Below, piece by piece: positions 30,426 through 38,674 of a stretch of 64,000 nucleotides of DNA (position 1 is its first letter; every line of letters begins with the position of its first letter). Source of the DNA: Mucilaginibacter_A sp965201005 (lineage in GTDB: Bacteria; Bacteroidota; Bacteroidia; Sphingobacteriales; Sphingobacteriaceae). Under the pieces are notes generated by a model. The model was not told where the DNA came from. It made no database searches and was given only the letters and a program-made list of their open reading frames with translations. Position numbers and translations under genes: made by a program. The DNA is taken from positions 806,001-870,000 of the forward strand of contig NZ_OZ241747.1 in NCBI RefSeq assembly GCF_965201005.1, given 5' to 3'.

Positions 30426-32483
30426 ATGATGAAACTGAATTTTTTACCTGTAAGTGTATTGGCCTTATTCTTTTTTGCAGATGTAGTTTCGGCACAAACA
30501 ACGCCGCCCGCATCGGCCACACGGCCAGCTACTGCTACTGGCCGACCGGATTATAGCCGGATACAAGAGCCGCAAATCCAAACCAATTACAATTACCACG
30601 ATGCTTTTGCACCGTTTTTTTATACTAAAAATGGCAACGAATATCGCTCGGCAGGTGGCCAGCCGGGGCCGAAATACTGGCAAAACCGCGCTGATTATCA
30701 ATTATCTGTTTCTTTAAATGACCAAACCAATGAAATCAGCGGAACGGAAATCCTGACTTACACCAACAATAGCCCGGATAAATTGGGTTTTCTGTGGATG
30801 CAGCTGGATCAGAATTTATTCCGTCAGGATTCCCGCGGCTCGGCCATTATTCCTACAACCGGCAGCCGCAATGGTGGCCACGGCGAAGTTTTTGATGCCG
30901 GTTACAAAATTAAGTCGGTAAAAGCAGTAGCTACAGGCAAAGGTAAATCCACAGAAACCGAAGTTAAATTTATGATCAACGATACGCGGATGCAGGTTTT
31001 TCTTCCGCAAAACCTCAATGCAAACGGCGGTCAGGTTAAGCTTAAAATCGAATACAGTTTTATCGAACCCAATTATGGCTCAGACAGGACCGGTTATTTA
31101 GATACCAAAAACGGCAAAATTTACACCATCGGCCAATGGTACCCGCGCATGTATGTGTATGATGATATTTCCGGCTGGAACATGCTGCCTTATACCGGCC
31201 CGGGCGAGTTTTATCTGGAGTACGGAGATTTCGACATCAACATTACCGCGCCGTCCAATCATATTGTGGTTTCTTCCGGAGAGTTACAAAACCCTAAAGA
31301 TGTTTACACGCCGGAGCAGCTTAAACGCTGGGCACAAGCCGCAAAATCCGACCAAGCCGTGATGATCCGTAATGCCGCTGAAGTAACGGAGAAAACTTCG
31401 CGCCCGGCCGGAAAAGCCACTTTAACCTGGCATTTTAAACTAAAGAATGCACGTGACGCTTCCTGGGCTTCTTCTGCGGCTTTTATGGTAGATGCGGCCA
31501 AAATGGATTTGCCAAGCGGCCGTAAAGCGATGGCTATTTCTGCTTATCCGGTAGAAAGCGAAGGTGCTGATGCCTGGGGAAGATCAACCGAATACACCAA
31601 AAAATCTATCGAATTCAACTCGGCCAAATGGTATGAATTTACTTATCCGAATGCCACAACCGTTGCGGGCATCGTTGGCGGGATGGAATATCCGGGGATT
31701 GTTTTCTGCGGATACAAAGCAAAAGGACGCAGTTTATGGGGCGTAAACGATCACGAGTTCGGCCACAACTGGTTCCCGATGATTGTAGGTTCTAACGAAA
31801 GGCTGTACGGCTGGATGGACGAAGGTTTCAATACATTTATCAACACACTTTCTACCGATCATTTTAACAATGGCGAGTACAAGCCAAAAGCCTCGCCAGA
31901 CATGCACCGGATTGGTGCCTACTTTACTGATCCGTCTTTAGAACCAATATTAAGTCCGGTTGATGGCATAAAAGAAAGGAGCAATGGCACTTTACTCTAT
32001 TCAAAACCAAGTGCCGGTTTGGTTTTGCTGCGCGAACAGATTTTAGGCCCTGAGCGTTTTGACCGGGCTTTTAAAACCTATATCAACCGCTGGGCTTTTA
32101 AACATCCTGCCCCGGATGATTTTTTCAGGACGATGGAAAACGTTTCCGGTGAAAGCCTGAACTGGTTTTGGCGCAGCTGGTTCCAGAACAACTGGCGCTT
32201 GGACCAAGCCGTGCGCGATGTTAAATATGTTGACAATGATCCGGCAAAAGGTTCTTTGATTACGGTTGATAACCTGGAAAAAATGCCGATGCCGATGATC
32301 CTCGAAATTAAAACCGAAAGCGGCAAAACAAGCCGCATAACCTTGCCGGTAGAAATTTGGATGCGCAACAACACCTGGACTTTCCGCTATCCATCTACCG
32401 AAAAAATCCAGTCTGTAACTTCTGATCCGGACAAACATTTGCCTGATTTTAACCCGGACAACAACGTGTGGCAAAATAAATAA
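30426..32483 (+). CDS. M1 family metallopeptidase (aminopeptidase-like)
   Basis: 685-residue secreted zinc peptidase. A signal peptide ends near VVSAQ (residue 24) and a Pro/Thr/Ala linker follows. The zinc site is HEFGH at residues 443-447 with the third ligand Glu 466 in GWMDEGFNTF, the spacing (HExxH-x18-E) of clan MA, family M1. The N-terminal saddle-like domain contains YTNNSPDKLGFLWMQLDQN. The GAMEN-type exopeptidase motif is represented by GGMEYPG (near 418), so aminopeptidase action is likely. Two ATG codons stand in tandem at the start. A terminator follows 25 bp after the stop. Confidence 0.93.
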   Translation: MMKLNFLPVSVLALFFFADVVSAQTTPPASATRPATATGRPDYSRIQEPQIQTNYNYHDAFAPFFYTKNGNEYRSAGGQPGPKYWQNRADYQLSVSLNDQTNEISGTEILTYTNNSPDKLGFLWMQLDQNLFRQDSRGSAIIPTTGSRNGGHGEVFDAGYKIKSVKAVATGKGKSTETEVKFMINDTRMQVFLPQNLNANGGQVKLKIEYSFIEPNYGSDRTGYLDTKNGKIYTIGQWYPRMYVYDDISGWNMLPYTGPGEFYLEYGDFDINITAPSNHIVVSSGELQNPKDVYTPEQLKRWAQAAKSDQAVMIRNAAEVTEKTSRPAGKATLTWHFKLKNARDASWASSAAFMVDAAKMDLPSGRKAMAISAYPVESEGADAWGRSTEYTKKSIEFNSAKWYEFTYPNATTVAGIVGGMEYPGIVFCGYKAKGRSLWGVNDHEFGHNWFPMIVGSNERLYGWMDEGFNTFINTLSTDHFNNGEYKPKASPDMHRIGAYFTDPSLEPILSPVDGIKERSNGTLLYSKPSAGLVLLREQILGPERFDRAFKTYINRWAFKHPAPDDFFRTMENVSGESLNWFWRSWFQNNWRLDQAVRDVKYVDNDPAKGSLITVDNLEKMPMPMILEIKTESGKTSRITLPVEIWMRNNTWTFRYPSTEKIQSVTSDPDKHLPDFNPDNNVWQNK

Positions 32484-32507
32484 CACGAAATCAAGTTTAA
32501 TGCGTAG

Positions 32508-32539
32508 AAGAAGCTTCGGGAAACTAAGGCTTCTTTTTT
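32508..32539 (+). terminator. Terminator of the M1 peptidase gene
   Basis: AAGAAGC (32508-32514) pairs with GCTTCTT (32529-32535) and runs into a T6 tract. Confidence 0.75.
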
Positions 32540-32566
32540 GTTTTCGGCAGAAAGTTTTTTAAACCG

Positions 32567-32591
32567 ATGCTTCTTTTATCACCTAAAATTT
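32567..32591 (-). repeat. Full bipartite motif copy, intergenic
   Basis: ATGCTTCTTTTA, 6-bp spacer region, TAAAATTT, between the peptidase terminator and the next gene. Confidence 0.88.
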
Positions 32592-32627
32592 AACACAACT
32601 TTTAAATAGAAAGATAGTTAACAGTAC

Positions 32628-33308
32628 ATGAAACTTAGATTACTCATCACTTTTTTAGCTGTTTCGGTACTGTTTGGCCGTTTACAAGCGCAAAATGTTT
32701 TTAAAGGAACGGTGTTTGAAGGAAAATCATCCCGCAAATTAGCAGATGTTTTTGTACGAGACGTTAACTCCAAAGAAATTTCGCTTACTGATAAATCTGG
32801 TAATTTCAGCATCCGTACGGTTATCAACCATACGCTGATTTTCTCGTCTCCCGGTTACGTTTCGGATACTTTGTACCTGGTTGATCTCAAACCAAAACGC
32901 ATTGAACTGGGGTTGCAAGGCATCAATTTAAACCAGGTAAACATTACCGGCAGCAAAGCTTTTAACCCGCGGGAAGAATATCCGGAAGTTTATGAACTTA
33001 GCAAATTTGCCTTGTCGCCATCGCGCATATTTGGCAAAGAAGCCAGGGACGCACGCCGTTTAAAACGATATTTTAGCCGCGAAGTAGAAGAACGGCAAAT
33101 CGATTCTGCATTTAATGTGCTGTATGTAAGTAGTTTAGTGCCTTTAAAAGGCCAAGAGTTAGAAAATTTTATGACGATATACCGGCCATCTTACGCCCAA
33201 ATAAAAGGTCCGCGATCTTCGCTAACCTTGTACATTAACGATGCCTATAAAAAGTTTATGGCCCTGCCGCCCGAAAAGCGTACCATCCAACCATTATCTG
33301 CAAATTAA
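32628..33308 (+). CDS. Exported carboxypeptidase-regulatory-like domain protein
   Basis: 226 residues. Signal peptide to about residue 21 (RLQAQ). The N-terminal half is a CarboxypepD_reg-like beta-sandwich (FKGTVFEGKSSRKLADVFVRD to IELGLQGINLNQVNITG), the same fold found at the start of SusC-type receptors, here free-standing. The C-terminal half (AREARRLKRYF-like KEARDARRLKRYFSREVEE) is basic and helical. I know no defined function; such proteins may act at the cell surface or as sensors. It is followed 28 bp later by the DUF2147 gene. Confidence 0.8.
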   Translation: MKLRLLITFLAVSVLFGRLQAQNVFKGTVFEGKSSRKLADVFVRDVNSKEISLTDKSGNFSIRTVINHTLIFSSPGYVSDTLYLVDLKPKRIELGLQGINLNQVNITGSKAFNPREEYPEVYELSKFALSPSRIFGKEARDARRLKRYFSREVEERQIDSAFNVLYVSSLVPLKGQELENFMTIYRPSYAQIKGPRSSLTLYINDAYKKFMALPPEKRTIQPLSAN

Positions 33309-33330
33309 CGTTTAACTAAAAAAGTACAAA

Positions 33331-33351
33331 TTTTATATGATAAAAGAAGCA
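33331..33351 (+). repeat. Motif copy supplying a start codon region
   Basis: TTTTA, spacer TATGA, TAAAAGAAGCA. The ATG of the DUF2147 gene lies in the spacer, and the core encodes MIKEA. Confidence 0.8.
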
Positions 33352-33837
33352 GGTAAAACAATCGGTGGCCAAGTTATTATCTGCTGTTTGATCATATTTT
33401 TTACAACAGGCCAGGCATATAAATCATCGGCCCAGATTTTGACCACAGGCGTTTTGCCGCAAGACAGGATTGTGGGCAAATGGATGTCTGAAGAAAAAAA
33501 CGTGATGGTGCAGGTTTATAAAAATGGCGATAAATATGCGGCCAAATTAATCTGGTTTGATGATTCGGACGACAGATCTAAACCGATGAACACACGTGTG
33601 GACTATAAAAACCCGGACCCGGCATTGCGGAACAGAAAGCTGATCGGGATGGAAGTGGTTGATAATCTGGATTATAACCCATCAACCAACTCCTGGGAAA
33701 ACGGTATGATTTACGATGCCAAAAGTGGGCGTACCTGGAGTTCGGCGGCAAGCATCACCAGTAAAGGTGTTTTAAAAGTTACCGGCTACTGGCATTTTAA
33801 ATTTCTGGGCAAAAGCATGATTTTTGATCGAAAATAA
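33337..33837 (+). CDS. DUF2147 family exported protein
   Basis: 166 residues with a signal peptide (hydrophobic residues about 14-25, cleavage near KSSAQ). The mature part matches the DUF2147 beta-barrel family: RIVGKWMSEEKNVMVQVYK, the GDKYAAKLIW strand, GMEVVDNLDYN and WENGMIYDAKSGRTWSS. Function is unknown; the family is predicted lipocalin-like and periplasmic. The start region is encoded by a dispersed-motif copy. Confidence 0.88.
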   Translation: MIKEAGKTIGGQVIICCLIIFFTTGQAYKSSAQILTTGVLPQDRIVGKWMSEEKNVMVQVYKNGDKYAAKLIWFDDSDDRSKPMNTRVDYKNPDPALRNRKLIGMEVVDNLDYNPSTNSWENGMIYDAKSGRTWSSAASITSKGVLKVTGYWHFKFLGKSMIFDRK

Positions 33838-33840
33838 ATG

Positions 33841-33949
33841 ATGCTTCTTTTATCGGTATAAAATCAGTATAAATTTCTTTTAAGCTGATTTAAAAACGAA
33901 TTATCATTTTTGATGTTCAAACATGAAAATAATACGATAAAAGAAGCAT
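33841..33949. repeat. Inverted motif pair between DUF2147 and the reductase pseudogene
   Basis: ATGCTTCTTTTA (33841-33852, with TAAAAT 6 bp on) faces TAAAAGAAGCAT (33938-33949), which ends 3 bp before the pseudogene ATG. Confidence 0.85.
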
Positions 33950-33952
33950 TAT

Positions 33953-34589
33953 ATGAATATCCCTCAAACCATTACCATTGCCGGCAAAAGCAAGCATCCA
34001 ATCACCGTAAAACGTTTTGGCTATGGCACCATGCGCCTTCCGGGCGAAGGTGTTTACGGCGAACCGGCAAACCGGCCAAACGCTTTAAACATTTTAAAAC
34101 AGGCCGTTAAAAGCGGCGTCAACTTTTTAGACACGGCCGATTATTACGGCGAAGATGTGACCAACCGTTTAATCGAAGAAGCTTTATATCCTTATCCTGA
34201 TGGCTTAGTGATTTGTACTAAAGTTGGAGGCGCGCGTAAACCCGATAAAAGCTGGATTCCGTTCAACAGTCCGGAAAATCTGCGTACCAGCGTCGAAAAC
34301 AATCTCCGCACATTAAAAATTGATCAAATTAAACATCTGCGAAGCGAACGAAATCCCGCTGATCCCATATTTTTCACTGCTTAATTCTCTGGGGAAAAAA
34401 GATACGCGTATTGCTGAAATGGCCAAAAAATACCAGGTAAACGAAGCACAGATCAATTTGGCCTGGATGCTGCATTATTCACCTTGGATATTGCCGATTC
34501 CCGGCACTTCATCTTTAGCTCATTTTGAAGAAAATCTGAAAGCTGTTGATATAAAATTAACAGATGAAGATATGGAATACCTGAAATAA
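33953..34589 (+). pseudogene. Aldo/keto reductase, internally deleted and frameshifted
   Basis: The first part (33953 to about 34325) is a good AKR N-terminus: FGYGTMRLPG, GVNFLDTADYYG with the catalytic Asp and Tyr, and the Lys in VICTKVGG. It then runs from NLRTLKIDQI directly into the family's C-terminal CEANEIPLIPYFSLLNSLGKK and WMLHYSPWILPIPGTSS, but in another frame. The about 80 residues normally between (with the catalytic His after LKIDQI-LVH) are missing, so I infer a deletion of a few hundred bases near 34325-34335 plus a frame change. It is unlikely to be active. Confidence 0.88.
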
Positions 34590-34595
34590 AGATTT

Positions 34596-35303
34596 TTACA
34601 TTGCCTGGCTGGTCAGTTTTTGGCCGGTTGGGCATAAGTTTAGCAGCACACATTGCGTGCAGGCCGGTTTGTAATGGAAGCATGTTTTTTGTCCATGGCG
34701 CATCATAACCTGATGGTTGTTATATACTTCCTGCGCGGTAAAATCCGGCGGCAACAATTTTTCTAAAACCTGATGTGCTTTGGCTTCCCCGATTTTTGCA
34801 TCAATAATCCCTAATCGTGCCGCAACTCTGAAATGGTGCGAATCTACCGGTAAAGCTTTTCCGCGTAATGTACTGAAAGACAACACGGCAGCACTTGTTT
34901 TCGGGCCAACGCCTGGCAATTCTTCCAGCCATTTACGCGCGGCCGGTACATCCAGATCAGCCAGAAAATCTAAGTTTAATGTACCGCAACGCTCTGCAAC
35001 CAAACGCAAAACCTGTTGCAAACGCGGTGCTTTTTGCTCCGGCCAGGTGCAGGGTTTAATTGCGGATTCTACAGCATCAATCGGCGCATCTTTCACCACT
35101 TCCCAGGAACCAAAAGTATTGCATAAATTATCAAAAGCCTGCCTGGAATCTTTGTTTTTGGTCCGATGTGATAAAAATGAAGAAACCAGTTCGCTCATCG
35201 GGTCCAAATCATGAAAATATTTAATTTGGCTGCCATAAACAGCCGATAACTGATGATGGATTTCCAGTACAAACTCTTTTTTATCAGGTATAACGATCAG
35301 CAT
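34596..35303 (-). CDS. Endonuclease III-like DNA glycosylase
   Basis: 235-residue HhH-GPD base-excision enzyme. The helix-hairpin-helix loop LPGVGPKTSAAV carries the EndoIII-type catalytic Lys 135, and Asp 154 lies in PVDSHHFRV. A complete 4Fe-4S site is at Cys 208, 215, 218 and 224 (C-x6-C-x2-C-x5-C). It differs from classical Nth in the N-terminal region and is probably one of the paralogous EndoIII-like proteins; the substrate base cannot be told. It is convergent with the reductase pseudogene, 6 bp apart. Confidence 0.9.
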   Translation of the reverse strand: MLIVIPDKKEFVLEIHHQLSAVYGSQIKYFHDLDPMSELVSSFLSHRTKNKDSRQAFDNLCNTFGSWEVVKDAPIDAVESAIKPCTWPEQKAPRLQQVLRLVAERCGTLNLDFLADLDVPAARKWLEELPGVGPKTSAAVLSFSTLRGKALPVDSHHFRVAARLGIIDAKIGEAKAHQVLEKLLPPDFTAQEVYNNHQVMMRHGQKTCFHYKPACTQCVLLNLCPTGQKLTSQAM

Positions 35304-35410
35304 AAATCGGATTTTACTTCTATAAATTTTAAATCACTCATAAAAATATTGCCAGTTTAACAAGTTATTTTATTTATAGGTTTGAAGGATACATCAAAAT
35401 TTATGGCATA

Positions 35411-35441
35411 AAAAAAGCTGCTTCAACATGAAGCAGCTTTA
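35411..35441 (-). terminator. Terminator of the OmpA-family gene
   Basis: AAAGCTGCTTC-AACAT-GAAGCAGCTTT perfect 11-bp stem. The A run on the left becomes T for leftward transcripts. Confidence 0.9.
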
Positions 35442-35462
35442 AACTATTTTGTGTTGATAAAA

Positions 35463-36323
35463 CTATGATTTCTTTTCCGGTGCTTTACCAATCAAATCCA
35501 TAAACTGCTCCAGTTTTGGCGTGATGATAATTTGCGTGCGCCTGTTTTTTATCTTACCAGCTTCGGTAGAATTGTCCGCTATCGGATTGTACTCGCCGCG
35601 GCCGCCGGCAGTCAAACGTTTCGGGTCAACATTGTAAGTATTTTGCAACGCCTGTACCACAGAAGATGCTCTTAAAGTGCTTAAATCCCAGTTGTTACGG
35701 ATGTTTTTCCCAGTGATCGGAACATTATCGGTATTGCCTTCAACCAGCACATCATAATTGCTGTAATCTTTAATAATCTTCGCAATTTTACTAAGTGTTT
35801 CTCCGGATTGGGCCGAAATTTCATAACTACCGGATTTGTACAACATGTTATCAGAAAGCGAAATGTAAACCACGCCTTTTAACACCTGCACATCAACATC
35901 TTTCATTTCGCTTTGGCTTAACGAGCGCGTTAAGTTGTTGGTTAACACCAAATTAAGAGAATCACTTTTGTTCTTAGTGTTCACCAATTGTTGGATGTAT
36001 TTGTTGGAACTGTTGATCTCGTCAACTAATTTAGAGATATTAACATTTCCCTGACTGCTGCTGTTTAAGGCCTTGCTCAATGCGTCCTGCAACGATTTCG
36101 AGTTTGCTTTTTCAGAGGCCAGCTGCTCTTCCAAACTGGCCACGCGATTAGTTAAAACAGCAACATTTCGCTCACTTAATAAATATTTGCCGTTCAAATC
36201 ACGGGTATTATTATCAAGTTGGTTGTATCTGCCTTGCAGGTCCTGGTACTTTTTAGTGCTGACACAGCCTTGGGACATTACGGCAATTAAGAACAGCATC
36301 GGGATAAAACGATTGAATTTCAT
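35463..36323 (-). CDS. OmpA-family outer membrane lipoprotein
   Basis: 286 residues. A lipoprotein signal ends in SQGC (Cys 20). Residues about 25-100 form a heptad-rich coiled coil, and the C-terminal OmpA/MotB peptidoglycan-binding domain covers about 155-270, with VEGNTDNVPI, NWDLSTLRASSVVQAL, GRGEYNPIADN and the NRRTQIII ending. It likely anchors the outer membrane to peptidoglycan. It is a single gene with its own terminator. Confidence 0.93.
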   Translation of the reverse strand: MKFNRFIPMLFLIAVMSQGCVSTKKYQDLQGRYNQLDNNTRDLNGKYLLSERNVAVLTNRVASLEEQLASEKANSKSLQDALSKALNSSSQGNVNISKLVDEINSSNKYIQQLVNTKNKSDSLNLVLTNNLTRSLSQSEMKDVDVQVLKGVVYISLSDNMLYKSGSYEISAQSGETLSKIAKIIKDYSNYDVLVEGNTDNVPITGKNIRNNWDLSTLRASSVVQALQNTYNVDPKRLTAGGRGEYNPIADNSTEAGKIKNRRTQIIITPKLEQFMDLIGKAPEKKS

Positions 36324-36436
36324 AAATTTATGCTTTAGATTAAATAGGTAAAGAACGGGTTTTTAACGGAATATATCTGTAAAAAGTTTTTTACGTCGGA
36401 AATTGAGGCCATTACTTTGGCGGAAGGATGTTTAAG

Positions 36437-36461
36437 ATGCTGCTTTTATCGCCATAAAATT
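36437..36461 (-). repeat. Motif variant with GCAGCAT ending
   Basis: ATGCTGCTTTTA, 6-bp spacer, TAAAATT: one-base core variant with the full second tract, at the left border of the defence-type island. Confidence 0.7.
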
Positions 36462-36472
36462 GGTGAAAGCAA

Positions 36473-36874
36473 TTATTTTTTCATCGAATTTTCTTTCAGC
36501 CAGCTTTGTACAGTTTCCAAAGTATGATTGCCGGAAGCAACAGAGATAATAAAATCGGTTAAAATTTGATTGGTTATAGAATCGGTGAACTGGTAACCGT
36601 TAATTTTGAGAAACAATAATCCGGCTTCAAACTCAGTTCTTTTATTTCTATCAGAAAAAACATGGTTTGCAATGATGTTGAAAAGATAAACGCCTGCTTT
36701 ATCGAAAATAGATTGATACAGCGGTTGGCCGAATATTTCGGCATGTACGGCATCTATCAGATAATCTAAAGCGGACTCATTTAATAAATTATTCGGCGGA
36801 ACGAAGTTACCTCCGTGCTGGGAAACAGTAAGCTGATTAATTGTGATTATCTGCTTTTTAGCAAGGTACAACAT
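36473..36874 (-). CDS. Doc-type Fic-fold toxin (death on curing family)
   Basis: 133 residues, Fic/Doc fold. The active-site loop reads HVFSDRNKR at 71-79; Doc proteins (HxFx[N/D][A/G]NKR) phosphorylate EF-Tu. Here Arg replaces the small residue before Asn, which might alter activity. The N-terminus contains the typical ALDYLIDAVHAEIFGQPLY segment. Its ATG shares a base with the stop of the small antitoxin gene (TGATG), the normal antitoxin-toxin order. The island lies between an OmpA gene and DndC. Confidence 0.85.
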   Translation of the reverse strand: MLYLAKKQIITINQLTVSQHGGNFVPPNNLLNESALDYLIDAVHAEIFGQPLYQSIFDKAGVYLFNIIANHVFSDRNKRTEFEAGLLFLKINGYQFTDSITNQILTDFIISVASGNHTLETVQSWLKENSMKK

Positions 36875-37047
36875 CAGGCTAAAGCCTTAAAAGTAGCGTC
36901 GTACTTCGCAAAATCTTCTTTTACTAAACGCTCAAATTCAGCTTCTTCCAGTAAAAGTAAGCTTTTCAAGGTTTCTTTTTCTTTTGGAGGAAGTGTATTT
37001 ACTATTTCTAAAACTTCCTCAGCGGTGTAAGCGTGTTGTGCATCCAT
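36874..37047 (-). CDS. Putative Doc antitoxin, 57 residues
   Basis: Short frame directly upstream of and overlapping doc. The ATG is at 37047 and the TGA at 36876-36874. The acidic, helical protein includes EEVLEIVNTLPPKEKETLK and FERLVKEDFAKYDATFKALA. It is not a recognisable Phd-family antitoxin (no clear N-terminal DNA-binding domain), but position, size and coupling fit an antitoxin. It was found by reading the minus strand; it is below 60 residues. Confidence 0.75.
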   Translation of the reverse strand: MDAQHAYTAEEVLEIVNTLPPKEKETLKSLLLLEEAEFERLVKEDFAKYDATFKALA

Positions 37048-37164
37048 GATTTTTAATTTATGTTGTAAATTTAATAAATATTTTTTATGATGAGTTTCGG
37101 CAAGAAAGCAGTATATTGTTTAAAATAATATTATTTTTTTTAAGGCATAGTTTTAAATAGAAGC

Positions 37165-37172
37165 TATTTTTG
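37165..37172 (+). promoter_or_regulatory. Candidate -7 box before dndC
   Basis: TATTTTTG, a full match to TAnnTTTG, 43 bp before the dndC ATG. No clear TTG at the -33 distance. Confidence 0.4.
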
Positions 37173-37215
37173 GAAGATCAAGCGAATGCTTTATTTAAAT
37201 TTTACATCATAATCA

Positions 37216-38511
37216 ATGTCGTTAAATATAAAATTTATAGAAGGGGAGATCATCGACCAGTATTTGTATGATGAAAATACCACACGCCCGTGGATTATTG
37301 GATTTAGTGGTGGGAAGGATTCTACCATGTTGCTCCAATTAGTTTGGACAGCGATCAGTAAAATAGATGGGATTTTAAGGCAGCGTGAGATACACATAGT
37401 TTGCAATGACACCTTGGTAGAAAATCCTAAAATTGTGAAAAATATCAACTCCACGCTCTCAAAAATTCAAAAAGCAGCGGTGGAGCAAGATCTGCCAATT
37501 TTTGTGCATCAAACAACCCCGCGGTTAGAAGATACCTTTTGGGTGAAATTATTGGGCAAAGGCTATCCTGCACCAAACAACACTTTTCGTTGGTGTACAG
37601 ATCGTTTGAAAATTAATCCGACTACCCAATTTATTTTGAACAAGGTAAGCGAAAAAGGAGAAGCAATTATACTTTTAGGTACTCGGTCTGATGAGAGCTC
37701 CACACGTGCAAAATCAATTAAAAAGCATGAGATAAAGGGTAGTCGATTACGAAAACATGTGCTGCCAAATGCTTATGTTTACGCACCAATTAAAGACATT
37801 ACTATTGACGAGTTATGGCAATATCTGTTACAGGTTAACCCGCCGTGGGGAGGTACAAACCGGGATTTAATAACGCTTTATAGAAATGCAACCGGTGGTG
37901 ATTGCCCATTAGTTATCGATGTAACAACGCCATCCTGTGGCAACAGCCGTTTCGGCTGCTGGGTATGTACAGTTGTTAAAAAAGATAAATCCATGGAAGC
38001 CTTGATTGATAATGGCGACGAATGGATGGAGCCACTAATGGAATTTCGCGAGTTACTCGTTGAACATCGTGATGACCCAACTTGGCGTGATACAAAAAGG
38101 CGCAACGGATTAGATGGAATTGGACCATACTTGCCCGAGAAGCGAGCTGAAATGCTGGAAAAGCTCTTATTAGCTCAAAAAGCAGTTCAAGAAACCCAAC
38201 CGGAGGTTCAGCTAATTTCTAACCAGGAAATAGTGGCTATCCAGCTTGCCTGGTATCGCGATTATTATTTTAAAAGAAAAGCTTCTGATATTTACAACAG
38301 CATTTATAAAACTCAAATTGATATGAGTAAGAAGGTTGCAAAAATGCAGCAAGAATTGGATATACTTAAAGAAGTGTGTAATGGTGATGAGAATCAAGTT
38401 CAGTTAATTCAAGAGCTATTAACATTGCAGAAGTCTAAATCTTTAATGCTGAAAAAGCGTGGATTACAAAGTGATATAGAAAGACGCATTGAAAAAGAAT
38501 TAAATTTTTAA
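37216..38511 (+). CDS. dndC: DndC-like DNA phosphorothioation sulfurtransferase (orphan)
   Basis: 431 residues of the PAPS-reductase/ATP-pyrophosphatase fold. The P-loop FSGGKDSTMLLQLVW is at residues 30-44, followed by DTLVENP. Cys 127 (FRWCTDRLK) and Cys 241, 248 and 251 (SCGNSRFGCWVCTVV) are the four cysteines expected for the DndC 4Fe-4S cluster. The GTRSDESSTRA and KDKSMEALIDNGDEWM blocks are specific to DndC. DndC activates the DNA backbone for sulfur insertion together with DndA/IscS, DndD and DndE; none of these, nor DndB or DndFGH, is nearby. It may be a relic, a member of a reduced system or supported by genes elsewhere. A phosphorothioate-type HNH nuclease gene follows 163 bp later. 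Confidence 0.9.
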   Translation: MSLNIKFIEGEIIDQYLYDENTTRPWIIGFSGGKDSTMLLQLVWTAISKIDGILRQREIHIVCNDTLVENPKIVKNINSTLSKIQKAAVEQDLPIFVHQTTPRLEDTFWVKLLGKGYPAPNNTFRWCTDRLKINPTTQFILNKVSEKGEAIILLGTRSDESSTRAKSIKKHEIKGSRLRKHVLPNAYVYAPIKDITIDELWQYLLQVNPPWGGTNRDLITLYRNATGGDCPLVIDVTTPSCGNSRFGCWVCTVVKKDKSMEALIDNGDEWMEPLMEFRELLVEHRDDPTWRDTKRRNGLDGIGPYLPEKRAEMLEKLLLAQKAVQETQPEVQLISNQEIVAIQLAWYRDYYFKRKASDIYNSIYKTQIDMSKKVAKMQQELDILKEVCNGDENQVQLIQELLTLQKSKSLMLKKRGLQSDIERRIEKELNF

Positions 38512-38533
38512 ACTGTTTAAGAATAATTATGCA

Positions 38534-38615
38534 ATGCTTCTTTTATCATGCAAAAATCAATATGCAGTATTATTTATAAAATAGCTTGTCAATTTTTAGG
38601 TGATAAAAGAAGTAT
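38534..38615. repeat. Inverted motif pair between dndC and the HNH gene
   Basis: ATGCTTCTTTTA (38534-38545) faces TAAAAGAAGTAT (38604-38615), the latter with TTTTTA 5 bp upstream. The pair lies between island genes that themselves lack cores. Confidence 0.85.
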
Positions 38616-38674
38616 GCATTTTGAACCAAAGATAAATAGCCTTCAACTTTACCTATTATAATTGCAATAATATT

